Below, piece after piece: positions 16,287 to 25,292 of a DNA stretch of 64,000 nucleotides (positions are counted from its first letter, which is position 1; each line of letters opens with the position of its first letter). The stretch covers positions 1,302,001 through 1,366,000 of the forward strand of contig NZ_CP108494.1 of NCBI RefSeq assembly GCF_041435435.1, given 5' to 3'. The notes beneath the pieces were generated by a model, which did no database searches, was not told the origin of the DNA, and saw only the letters and a list, made by a program, of their open reading frames with translations. A program made the position numbers and the translations under genes. Origin of the DNA: Streptomyces sp. NBC_01241. GTDB taxonomy: Bacteria > Actinomycetota > Actinomycetes > Streptomycetales > Streptomycetaceae.

Positions 16287-17468
16287 ATGCACGTCGCCCT
16301 CACCGGCGCCACCGGATTCCTCGGACTGCGCCTGCTGCGCCGTCTGCTCGACACGCACCGGTCGGTGACGGTCCTGGTCCACGCGGGGTCGGGTGACGCG
16401 CTGCACCGCATCACCCGGTTCTTCGCACGGACCGGCGTGCCCGAGCCGTTCATCGCCGAACTCCCCGACCGGCTGCGGGTCGTGGAGACCGAGTTGGAGC
16501 AACCCGGGCTGGGGCTGTCCAGGCGCGCGTTCCAGGAGTTGGCCGACGGTCTCGGCGCGATCTGGCACAGCGCGGGCAGCATCAATCTGGAGGGGGACCT
16601 TCCCGAGCTGCGCCGCATCAACGTCGAAGGAACCCGGCATGTACTGGAGTTGGCCACCGCCGGACGCGAGAGACCCGTGGTCCACCACGTGAGTACCGCT
16701 TTCGTCGCCGGAAGCCGGCGTGAGGGGGTGGCGTACGAGGACGAGCTGGACGACGCGTACGGCTTCGAGAACGCCTACGAACGCTCCAAGTACGAGGCGG
16801 AGGTGTTGATCCACGCGTGGTCGCGGGAGCACCGCCGCCCGGTCGTGGTGCTGCGGCCGAGCATCCTCGTCACGGACCTGCCGCCGCACCCGGAACTGCC
16901 CTCGCATCCGCTTCAGGTCATCGAGCGGATCCTGCGCGACGCGCGACGCACCGCCGGCCCCGGAAGCCCGGGCCACGGCGGCGACGGACCCGACGACCCC
17001 CACGGCACCGACCCGGGCGGCCGTCCCCGCGTCCGGTTGGTGGGTCATCCGCACGGCCGGCTGAACCTGATGCCGGTGGAGCACGCGGCCGAGGTCATGG
17101 TGCGGCTGGCCGGCCGGACGCCCTCGGGCGGAGTCGACACGTACCACGTCGTCCACGACCGCGACGTGCCCGTGCTGACGATCGCAACCCTGCTGGAACG
17201 GCTGGTCGAGTTGTCGATCGACCTGGTCACCACGGAGCCGGACGACCCGTCGGCGCTGGAGGCCCTGGTGGACTTCTACCCGGGTCTGACGGCCTATCTG
17301 ACCCACCGACGGCGCTTCGACGACACCCGGGTCCGGGCCCTGTTCGGGTCGTCGGCGGCCTCCGACCGAGTGGACCTCGACTACCTGTGGTCCGGCCTGG
17401 TCCCGAGGGACCGGGTTCCCACCGGGCCGTCGCCCACCGCCGCCTTCCCGTCCGCCCGCTACGCCTGA
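16287..17468 (+). CDS. Thioester-reductase-like extended SDR (fatty acyl reductase type)
   Basis: 393 aa from an ATG at 16287 with GGAG 10 bp upstream; the open frame runs back to 16023, but that lead is low-complexity. ALTGATGFLGLRLLRRLL is the TGxxGxxG motif of extended SDRs, IWHSAGSINLEGDLPELR followed by INVEGTRHVLELA is typical of NAD_binding_4 / thioester reductase domains, and VSTAFVAGSR with YERSKYEAEVLIHAW supplies Ser, Tyr and Lys. Such domains reduce acyl-ACP or acyl-CoA thioesters to aldehydes or alcohols. It is first in the operon and 33 bp before the PfaD gene, which points to reductive handling of the synthase product. Epimerase-like action is the main alternative. Confidence 0.82.
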   Translation: MHVALTGATGFLGLRLLRRLLDTHRSVTVLVHAGSGDALHRITRFFARTGVPEPFIAELPDRLRVVETELEQPGLGLSRRAFQELADGLGAIWHSAGSINLEGDLPELRRINVEGTRHVLELATAGRERPVVHHVSTAFVAGSRREGVAYEDELDDAYGFENAYERSKYEAEVLIHAWSREHRRPVVVLRPSILVTDLPPHPELPSHPLQVIERILRDARRTAGPGSPGHGGDGPDDPHGTDPGGRPRVRLVGHPHGRLNLMPVEHAAEVMVRLAGRTPSGGVDTYHVVHDRDVPVLTIATLLERLVELSIDLVTTEPDDPSALEALVDFYPGLTAYLTHRRRFDDTRVRALFGSSAASDRVDLDYLWSGLVPRDRVPTGPSPTAAFPSARYA

Positions 17469-17501
17469 CCCGCACACCTCCTCTCCCGCTGGAGCCCCTC
17501 C

Positions 17502-19085
17502 GTGTCCGTGCTCTCCGCTCCCGTCGCCCCCGTCGCGTCCCCGCCGGTCTTCTCCCCCGAGGAGATCGCCGCCCGGGCCCGACAGATCCGGGAACCCGTA
17601 CACATCGTCAGCGGGCCGAGCGGCCGTGAACTGGGGCTCGCGGCTGGTCCCGTACCCGACGGCCGGGTGCTCGGGACGCTGCCGCCGCTGTACCCCGAGT
17701 GGCTCGGCGGGCGCACCTTCTGCGAGGCGCACGGTGTCCGTTTCCCTTATGTGGCGGGCGAGATGGCGAACGGCATCGCGACCACCCGGATGGTGTCCGC
17801 GATGGCCCGGGCGGAGATGCTGGGGTTCTTCGGCGCCGGCGGCCTGGCGTATGCCGATGTGGAGCGGGCCGTGCACGCGCTGGCCGGGGAGCTGCGGTCC
17901 CGTTCGAACTGGGGCGTGAACCTCATCCACTCACCGGCCGAACCCGCGCTGGAGTTCCGCGTCGCCGAGCTGCTGCTGCGCTGCGGTGTGCCCCGCATCT
18001 CGGCGTCGGCGTTCATGGAGCTCACACCGGCCGTCGTGCTGTGCTCGGCCCGGGGACTGCGCCGCGGCGCCGACGGCGGAATCGTCCGGCGCACGCGGAT
18101 GCTCGCCAAGGTCTCCCGGCCCGAGGTGGCCGAGAGGTTCCTCTCGCCCGCCCCGGCCGCGCTGCTGGACCGGCTCGTCGTCCAGGGGAAGCTGACCCCG
18201 CAGGAGGCGGGCCTGGCGGCCCTGGTGCCGGTGGCCGAGGACATCACCGTGGAGGCCGACAGCGGAGGTCACACCGACAACCGGCCGTTGTCGGCCCTGC
18301 TGCCGAGGATCGCCCTGCTGCGCGACGCGCTGTGCCGGCGATTCGGCTACCGCCGGCCGGTCAGGATCGGCGCGGCCGGCGGGCTGGGCACGCCGGCCGC
18401 GGTGGCCGCAGCCTTCGCCCTCGGCGCGTCGTACGTGGTCGTCGGATCGGTCAACCAGACCGCGACCGAGGCGGGCCTGTCCGAAGAGGCCAAGTCGATG
18501 CTCTGCGAGGCGGATGTCGCCGATGTGGCCATGGCACCGGCGGCGGACATGTTCGAGCTGGGTGTCACGCTGCAAGTACTCTCCCGCGGGACGATGTTCG
18601 CCCAGCGGGCCGCCAGGCTCCACGCTGCCTACCGGGCGCACGGTTCGCTGGAGGAGATCCCACCCGCGGTGCGCGCCGCGATCGAACGGGACGTGCTGCG
18701 CGCCTCGTTCGACGAGGTCTGGCAGCACACGCGCGCGTTCTGGGAGCGGCGCGATCCCTCGGAGATCACGCGTGCGGAGGCCGATCCGAAGCACCGTATG
18801 GCGCTGGTCTTCCGCTGGTACCTGGGCAGTTCCAGTCGGTGGGCGATCACCGGCGAGGCGGCCCGGCGTACCGACTACCAGATCTGGTGCGGGCCTGCGA
18901 CGGGCGCGTTCAACCGCTGGGTGGCGGGGACGTTCCTGGCCGAACCGGCGAACCGGTCCGTGGTGCAGATCGCGCTCAACCTTCTCGAAGGCGCCGCGGT
19001 GCTCACCCGCGCCCATCAACTGCGCACCTATGGAGTTCCATTGACGTCCGAGGCATTCACCTACACCCCGCGCGGGCTGGCATGA
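17502..19085 (+). CDS. pfaD: PfaD-type trans-acting enoyl reductase
   Basis: 527 aa from a GTG at 17502 (GGAG upstream). This is a flavin TIM-barrel protein of the PfaD/nitronate-monooxygenase group. FPYVAGEMANGIATTRMVSA, MLGFFGAGGLAYADVERAVH, NWGVNLIHSP and EADSGGHTDNRPLSALLP (FMN phosphate and active-site region) are PfaD hallmarks, as are IGAAGGLGTPAAVAAAFALG and the tail RTDYQIWCGPATGAFNRW. In Pfa systems it saturates the enoyl intermediate in trans. Its stop overlaps an ATG of the next gene (ATGA), giving tight coupling. Length and motif order are complete. Confidence 0.94.
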   Translation: MSVLSAPVAPVASPPVFSPEEIAARARQIREPVHIVSGPSGRELGLAAGPVPDGRVLGTLPPLYPEWLGGRTFCEAHGVRFPYVAGEMANGIATTRMVSAMARAEMLGFFGAGGLAYADVERAVHALAGELRSRSNWGVNLIHSPAEPALEFRVAELLLRCGVPRISASAFMELTPAVVLCSARGLRRGADGGIVRRTRMLAKVSRPEVAERFLSPAPAALLDRLVVQGKLTPQEAGLAALVPVAEDITVEADSGGHTDNRPLSALLPRIALLRDALCRRFGYRRPVRIGAAGGLGTPAAVAAAFALGASYVVVGSVNQTATEAGLSEEAKSMLCEADVADVAMAPAADMFELGVTLQVLSRGTMFAQRAARLHAAYRAHGSLEEIPPAVRAAIERDVLRASFDEVWQHTRAFWERRDPSEITRAEADPKHRMALVFRWYLGSSSRWAITGEAARRTDYQIWCGPATGAFNRWVAGTFLAEPANRSVVQIALNLLEGAAVLTRAHQLRTYGVPLTSEAFTYTPRGLA

Positions 19086-22000
19086 GCGGCTCCGGCGCCA
19101 CGGAGGCGTCAGCAGCAGCCGTCCGGCCCAGAGGAGACAGCGTGTCCGCCCGCCCCCGTGGGCAAGTGCCCATCGCCGTGGTCGGTGTCGGCGCCCTGGT
19201 GCCCGGCGCGACGGACGCGGCAGGCTACTGGCGGATCCTGACCGGCGGCCGGGACCTGATCACCGAGGTGCCCGCCTCCCGCTGGCTGGTGGCGGACCAC
19301 TACGACCCCGACCCGGCCGCACCCGACAAGACGTACGCCCGCCGCGGCGCCTTCCTGCCGGAGGTGGACTTCGACCCGTTGGCGTACGGTGTGCCGCCCG
19401 CCAACCTGTCGGCGACGGACACCTCCCAACTGCTCGCCCTGATGGTCGCCGATCAAGTGCTGACCGACGCCGGCGGTCTGTCGGGCATGGACCGGGACCG
19501 GGTCGGCGTCGTCCTCGGGACGGCCTCCCTGGAGCTGCTCCCCCACATGTACGGGCGCGCACATCGCCCGGTGTGGCTGAAGGCGCTGCGGGAGAGCGGT
19601 CTCGCCGAGGCCGAGGCGCAGGCCGTGTGCAACCGCATCTCGGCGCACTTCAGCCCGTGGCAGGAGTCGACCTTCCCCGGCCTGCTCGGCAATGTCGTCG
19701 CGGGCCGGATCGCCAACCGGTTCGACCTGCACGGCACCAACCACACCACCGACGCCGCCTGTGCCAGCTCCCTGGCGGCACTGTCCACGGCGGTCGGTGA
19801 GCTGACGCTCGGGCGGACCGACCTGGTGATCAGCGGCGGTGTGGACACCGGGAACGACATCGGCATGTTCCTGTGCTTCTCCAAGACGCCCGCGCTCTCC
19901 CGCACCGGTGACTGCCGTCCGTTCTCGGATGCGGCGGACGGCACCATGCTCGGCGAAGCAGTCGTCATGTACGCACTGAAGCGGCTGTCCGACGCGGAGC
20001 GGGACGGCGACCGCATCCACGCGGTGATCCGGGGCATCGGCACCTCGTCCGACGGCAGGAGTACGGCGATCTACGCGCCGCTTCCCGAGGGTCAGGCACG
20101 GGCTCTGCGACGCGCCTACGAGGAGGCGGGCTACGGTCCGCAGACCGTGGAGCTGGTCGAGGCCCACGGGACCGGCACGAAGGCCGGGGACACCGCCGAA
20201 CTGACGGCGCTGCGAGAGGTGTTCCAGGCGTCGGGACGTGCGGACGGGCAGTGGTGCGCAATCGGCTCGGTCAAGTCGCAGATCGGCCACACCAAGTGCG
20301 CGGCGGGCGCGGCGGGGCTGCTCAAGGCGGTCATGGCCCTGCACCACAAGGTGCTGCCGCCGACCATCAAGGTCGACCGGCCGATGCCGGCGGCCGCCGC
20401 CCCGGGCGGCCCGTTCTACGTCAACACCGAGGCCCGGCCGTGGGTGCGGTCCGCCGGCCATCCGCGCCGGGCGTCGGTGTCGAGCTTCGGCTTCGGGGGC
20501 AGCAACTTCCACGTCACGCTGGAGGAGTACGTGCCCTCGGGCACCCTGGCCCGGGTGCCGCCGCGCCATCGCTCCGCACCGAGCGAACTCGTCCTGTTCA
20601 GCGGCGCGTCGCCGTCCGACCTGGTGCCGCCGGAATCGTACGGCGACCGTTCGCTGGCCGCGCTCGCCCGGGAGAGCCACAGCGCGTTCTCGCCCACCGA
20701 TCCGGTGCGGCTGGCCGTCGTCGCCACGGACACCGAGGATCTCAGGGAGAAGTACGCGCAGGCGCTCACGCTGATCCGGCAACGGCCCGGCACGGCGTTC
20801 TCGACACCGAACGGTGTCCGGTACGCCTTCGGAGATCCCGTGCCCGGCCGTCTCGCGTTCCTGTTTCCGGGGCAGGGATCCCAGTACGTCGGGATGGGCG
20901 CCGGCCTCGCGATGCTGTCACCGGCCGCCCAGGCCGTGTGGGACCGGCTGGGCGGCACCAGGTTCGACGGGCGGCCCCTGCACCGGTTGGTGTTCCCGCC
21001 GCCCGCCTTCGCCGACGAGGAACGCGCGGCCCAGGCTGCGCGTCTGGCCGCCACCGAGTGGGCGCAGCCCGCGCTCGCGGTGCACTCGCTCGCCTTGCTG
21101 GCCGTACTGCGGGGTCTGGGCCTGCAACCAGACTGCGTGGCGGGCCACAGTTTCGGCGAGCTGGTGGCGCTGCACTGCGCGGGCGCCCTGGACGCCGATG
21201 CGCTGGTCGGTCTGGCCCGCAGGCGCGGTGAGCTGATGCGGGACGCGGCCGGCGTTCCGGGCGCGATGCTGGCCGTGGCGGCGGATCGCGAGCACGTGAT
21301 GGCGGTGCTGGCCGGTGACGAGTTCGGCGACATCTGGCCGGCCAACCTCAACTCCCCGCTTCAGGTAGTGCTTTCGGGCACGGAGGAGGCCGTCGCGCGC
21401 GCCGAGAAGGCGTTCGCGGTCGAGGGTGTCGGCACACGCCGGCTGACCACTTCGACCGCTTTCCACAGCCCGCTGGTCGCCCCGGCCGGTGAGCCGCTCG
21501 CCGCGTTCCTGCGCACGGTCCCGCTCATGAAGCCGCGGATCGAGGTGTACGGCAACGCGGACGCGGAACCGTACCCGTCGTCGCCCGACGGGGTACGCCG
21601 CCGGATCGCCGACCACCTGGCCTCACCCGTGCTCTTCCAGGACCAGATCGAGGCGATGTACGCGGCAGGGGTGCGGACCTTCGTGGAGGTCGGCGCGGGC
21701 ACCGTGCTGACCGGCCTGGTCGGACAGATCCTGGGTGACCGCGAGCACGCGGCCGTCCCCCTGGACCGGGCGGACCGGTCCGGGGCCGGCACCCTGCACA
21801 CCGCGCTCGGTGAACTTGCCGTACGCGGTATCCCTGTCGACTTCGACCCCCTCTGGGCGCCGTACGCCTCGCCCGGAACCTCAGTGAAGGAGCGCAAGCC
21901 CCGGATGACCGTGCAGATCAGCGGAGCCAACTACGGTCAGCTCTACCCGCCCCGCACCGAAGCCGCCGAACCGCAGCCGGCCGTGCCCGCGCCGGAACGC

Positions 22001-25000
22001 AGGCCGGAACGCCACCCGCATCCCGCCCCCTCGTCCGACATCCTGGCGGTTCCCATGTCCGCGTACGCACCCGCTCCCGCCCGCACTCCGGAGCCGTCGG
22101 TCTACGGGACGGCGCCCGCCCAGGAACCGGAGCCCGCGTACGGAGCCGAGCCGCCGCACGGCCCCGCGCCCGTCCACGACCCCGTGTCCGCGTACGGGGC
22201 CGAGCCCGATGCCGCCCTCGGCCCCGAGTGGTACGCCGCGGTGGAGAGCGTCCAGCGGCAGACGGCACAGGCCCACGCGGCCTGCCAACGCATGCTGACC
22301 GACAGCCATATGGCTTTTCTGCGGATGACCGAGACCACCCTGGCCGCGATGCTCGGGGCACAGGGCGTCGGCGCCGTGCCCGACGCCCCGGCTCCCCCGG
22401 CACCGCTGCCGCTCCCCCGTCCTTCGGCACCCCGGCTGGCCTCGGCACCTGCGACACCGCTTCCGACAGCGGTCGGCGTTCCCGGGACCGTGCCCGCATG
22501 CGTACCCGCCGGGCCCGCCTTCGTACCCGCCGGGCCCGGCGAGGTGCCGTCGCCCGCACCGGTCGCCGCCGAGGAACGGGCCCCGGCCGCCGTCCCGGTG
22601 GACTCCTCGGCGCCGGCCGCCGATGCCGCGCCTCTGTCGGCACCGGAACTGGAGGAACTACTGCTCTCGGTGGTGGCCCGGCTCACCGGCTACCCGACGG
22701 AGATGCTCAACGTGGACATGGAGTTGGAGGCGGATCTGGGAGTCGACTCGATCAAGCGCGTCGAGATCCTGTCGGCCGTACGCCAGAGGGTGGGCGATGT
22801 GGCGACGGGAGACATCGGACAGCTCGGCAGGCTCCGCACGCTGCGCGAGATCGTCGAAGCACTCACCGCGGCCGGCCGGACGCCGGGGGCCCCGGCGCCG
22901 GACTCTCCGGCCGTGACCGGACCCCGCGCCGTCCCGAAGATCCCCGCCATGCGCACTGGGTCCGGGTCCGGGCAAGAGACAGCGCTGACGAGACTGGTGC
23001 AGCGCGCGGTGGAGTCACCGGCGTCCGGCCTGGCGACGGCGGGGCTCCTGGACGGGCCGCTCGTGGTGGCGGGCGGGGGCGCCGACGGCGACGCGATCAC
23101 CGCCCTCGTCGCGCGGAAACTGGCGGAGCACGGCGTGGGCGCCACCGCTGTGGCGGAGGTGCCCGAGGACGCGCGCGGAGTCGTACACCTCGGCGGGCTG
23201 ACCGGGGGCAGCACGCCGGACGATGCACGAGAGGTCCACCGGTCGGTGTTCCGCGCGGCGCGCGCGGTGGCGGCACAGGCCGCCGAACGGGGCGGACTGT
23301 TCGTGACCGTGCAGGACACCGGAGGCGACTTCGGGCTCGACGGCCACGCACCCGACCGTGCGTGGCTGGGCGGCGTCGCCGGTCTCACCAGGACCGTGGC
23401 GAAGGAGTGGCCGGGTGTCTCGGTCAAGGCCGTCGACTGCGAGCGGGGCGGTCGGAGCGACGAGGAGGTCGCCGAGGCGATCGTGCGGGAACTGCTGGAA
23501 GGCGGCCCTGACCCCGAGGCAGGTCTCCGCGCGGACGGCACACGCACCACCCTGCGGACGGTACCCGCGCCGGTGATGCCCGGCAGCACCCGACGGATCA
23601 CCTCGGAGTCGGTGATCGTGGCCACCGGAGGCGCGCGCGGGGTGACCTCCGCCGCGCTGCTGGACCTGGCCAGGACCCACCGTCCGCGGATCGTGCTGCT
23701 CGGCAGGACGGCACCGGCCCCTGAGCCCGCAGGGCTCGCGTCGGCCGCCGACGAACCGGCGCTCACCCGTCTGCTCGCCGAGCGTTCGACCGAGGGCGCG
23801 GAGAACTCCTCGCCCGCCCGGATCGCGGCGCGGGCCCGGGAGATCCTGGCCGCGCGCGAGGTGCGGGCAACGCTGGCGGCCCTGGAGGCGGCGGGATCCC
23901 CCGTCCGGTACGTCCAGGTGGACGTTCGCGACGGCGACGCCGTCGCCGCCGCACTGCGCGACGTACGTGACGCGTGGGGGCCGGTCACCGGCATCGTGCA
24001 CGGTGCGGGAGTACTGGCCGACAAGCGGATCACCGACAAGACGGACGAGCAGGTCGAGCAGGTGATGTCCACCAAGGTGGACGGTCTGCGCGCGCTGCTC
24101 GCCGCAACGGCGGACGATCCGCTGGACGTGATCTGTCTGTTTTCCTCTGTGGCCGCCGTGTTCGGCAACGCGGGGCAGAGCGACTACGCCATGGCCAACG
24201 AGATCCTGAGTCAGGTCGCGTCGGCGGAGCAGGCCCGCCGCCCCGGCTGCCTGGTGCGGTGCGTCGCCTGGGGGCCGTGGCGCGGCGGCATGGTCACGCC
24301 CGCTCTGGCCGGGCATTTCGGCCGGTCCGGGGTTCCGCTGATCCCTCTGGAGCAGGGGGCGGCCGCTTTCACGGCCGAGCTGGACGGCACAGCCGGTGAG
24401 GCCCGCGTCGTCCTGGTGGCCGGGGACGATCCGGCGGCCCTGTCCCCGGTCGGCGATCCGTGCCCGGCGCAGTTGCTGGTCCGGGCGGACAGCCTGCCGC
24501 AGCTGGCCGACCACGCGCTCACCGGAGTTCCCGTGCTGCCCGTGGCGATGGTCCTGAACTGGTTCGCGGGGGCGGCCACCGCCTGGCTGCCGCATGCCGG
24601 CCCACTCGTCCTGCGCGATCTGCGGGTGTACCAGAAGTGCACCCTGCCCGAACTGGCCGGCACAGGCCATCGGCTCACCGTGCACGGCAGCCGGGGCGCG
24701 GCCGGTTCGTCGACGGGGCTGGAGGCGGAACTGCGCGGTGAAAGCGGGGTGACGCACTTCCGGGCCGTGCTGGACACCGGGACCGAAGAGCCGGATCCGG
24801 CCGCGTGGGGCAGCCCGGACGGCCTCAAGCCGCTGGACCGCACCGAGTTGTACGACGGGGAGAACCTCTTCCACGGCCCCCGCTTCCACTCCGTCCGCTC
24901 GCTGCACGGTGTTTCGGAGCACGGAGCCGAGGCGATCGTCGCGGGCGTGCGCGCCTTGGAATGGTCCGGTGAGCGCTGGCCGCTCGACCCGGCCGCCATG

Positions 25001-25243
25001 GACGGCGCACTCCAACTCGCCCTGCTCTGGGCGCAGGAGGTACTCGACGCGGCGACGCTGCCGATGGCCGTCGCGGAGTGCAGGGTGTACCGGCGCGGCC
25101 CGGTGGACGACGCGGTGCGGTGTGTGCTGCGAGCCCGGAAGGTTCACAGCACGGGAGCGCGCTGCGATGTGGCGCTGATCGACGCCGATGGAGCCGTCCG
25201 TCTGGAACTGCTCGGCGTGGAACTCGTCCGCCGCCCCTCCTGA
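19082..25243 (+). CDS. pfaA: PfaA-like type I polyunsaturated fatty acid/polyketide synthase, KS-AT-ACP-KR-DH
   Basis: 2053 aa from the ATG overlapping the pfaD stop; a GTG at 19142 with AGAGGAGA before it is an alternative (2033 aa). Domains, by residue: KS about 30-480 with Cys227 (DAACASS), His362 (EAHGTGT) and His403 (GHTKCAA); AT about 590-890 with PGQGSQ and GHSFGE (Ser690); a long Pro/Ala linker; one ACP with LGVDSIKRVEIL (Ser1223), the Pfa-type ACP signature; a KR with a structural half, TGGARGVTS near 1512 and Tyr1702; and a C-terminal DH with HALTGVPVLP (His1811) and MDGALQL (Asp1974). All catalytic residues are present. Unlike marine Pfa synthases, which carry several tandem ACPs, only one ACP is visible. 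An iterative acyl chain builder is the family function; the product is unknown. Confidence 0.93.
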   Translation: MSGSGATEASAAAVRPRGDSVSARPRGQVPIAVVGVGALVPGATDAAGYWRILTGGRDLITEVPASRWLVADHYDPDPAAPDKTYARRGAFLPEVDFDPLAYGVPPANLSATDTSQLLALMVADQVLTDAGGLSGMDRDRVGVVLGTASLELLPHMYGRAHRPVWLKALRESGLAEAEAQAVCNRISAHFSPWQESTFPGLLGNVVAGRIANRFDLHGTNHTTDAACASSLAALSTAVGELTLGRTDLVISGGVDTGNDIGMFLCFSKTPALSRTGDCRPFSDAADGTMLGEAVVMYALKRLSDAERDGDRIHAVIRGIGTSSDGRSTAIYAPLPEGQARALRRAYEEAGYGPQTVELVEAHGTGTKAGDTAELTALREVFQASGRADGQWCAIGSVKSQIGHTKCAAGAAGLLKAVMALHHKVLPPTIKVDRPMPAAAAPGGPFYVNTEARPWVRSAGHPRRASVSSFGFGGSNFHVTLEEYVPSGTLARVPPRHRSAPSELVLFSGASPSDLVPPESYGDRSLAALARESHSAFSPTDPVRLAVVATDTEDLREKYAQALTLIRQRPGTAFSTPNGVRYAFGDPVPGRLAFLFPGQGSQYVGMGAGLAMLSPAAQAVWDRLGGTRFDGRPLHRLVFPPPAFADEERAAQAARLAATEWAQPALAVHSLALLAVLRGLGLQPDCVAGHSFGELVALHCAGALDADALVGLARRRGELMRDAAGVPGAMLAVAADREHVMAVLAGDEFGDIWPANLNSPLQVVLSGTEEAVARAEKAFAVEGVGTRRLTTSTAFHSPLVAPAGEPLAAFLRTVPLMKPRIEVYGNADAEPYPSSPDGVRRRIADHLASPVLFQDQIEAMYAAGVRTFVEVGAGTVLTGLVGQILGDREHAAVPLDRADRSGAGTLHTALGELAVRGIPVDFDPLWAPYASPGTSVKERKPRMTVQISGANYGQLYPPRTEAAEPQPAVPAPERRPERHPHPAPSSDILAVPMSAYAPAPARTPEPSVYGTAPAQEPEPAYGAEPPHGPAPVHDPVSAYGAEPDAALGPEWYAAVESVQRQTAQAHAACQRMLTDSHMAFLRMTETTLAAMLGAQGVGAVPDAPAPPAPLPLPRPSAPRLASAPATPLPTAVGVPGTVPACVPAGPAFVPAGPGEVPSPAPVAAEERAPAAVPVDSSAPAADAAPLSAPELEELLLSVVARLTGYPTEMLNVDMELEADLGVDSIKRVEILSAVRQRVGDVATGDIGQLGRLRTLREIVEALTAAGRTPGAPAPDSPAVTGPRAVPKIPAMRTGSGSGQETALTRLVQRAVESPASGLATAGLLDGPLVVAGGGADGDAITALVARKLAEHGVGATAVAEVPEDARGVVHLGGLTGGSTPDDAREVHRSVFRAARAVAAQAAERGGLFVTVQDTGGDFGLDGHAPDRAWLGGVAGLTRTVAKEWPGVSVKAVDCERGGRSDEEVAEAIVRELLEGGPDPEAGLRADGTRTTLRTVPAPVMPGSTRRITSESVIVATGGARGVTSAALLDLARTHRPRIVLLGRTAPAPEPAGLASAADEPALTRLLAERSTEGAENSSPARIAARAREILAAREVRATLAALEAAGSPVRYVQVDVRDGDAVAAALRDVRDAWGPVTGIVHGAGVLADKRITDKTDEQVEQVMSTKVDGLRALLAATADDPLDVICLFSSVAAVFGNAGQSDYAMANEILSQVASAEQARRPGCLVRCVAWGPWRGGMVTPALAGHFGRSGVPLIPLEQGAAAFTAELDGTAGEARVVLVAGDDPAALSPVGDPCPAQLLVRADSLPQLADHALTGVPVLPVAMVLNWFAGAATAWLPHAGPLVLRDLRVYQKCTLPELAGTGHRLTVHGSRGAAGSSTGLEAELRGESGVTHFRAVLDTGTEEPDPAAWGSPDGLKPLDRTELYDGENLFHGPRFHSVRSLHGVSEHGAEAIVAGVRALEWSGERWPLDPAAMDGALQLALLWAQEVLDAATLPMAVAECRVYRRGPVDDAVRCVLRARKVHSTGARCDVALIDADGAVRLELLGVELVRRPS

Positions 25244-25292
25244 GCCCCGGCCCCTCCGAACCAGCCCCGCCCTGCCATGAAGTGAGACCTGC

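Noticed and set aside
16164..17930. 588-aa minus-strand frame opposite the reductase
   Set aside because: Antisense of a gene with clear SDR motifs; no own motif.
17699..19081. N-terminal extension of the PfaA frame through pfaD
   Set aside because: It overlaps pfaD in another frame; the extension is Arg/Ala-rich and unlike any synthase domain. The start is at 19082 or 19142.
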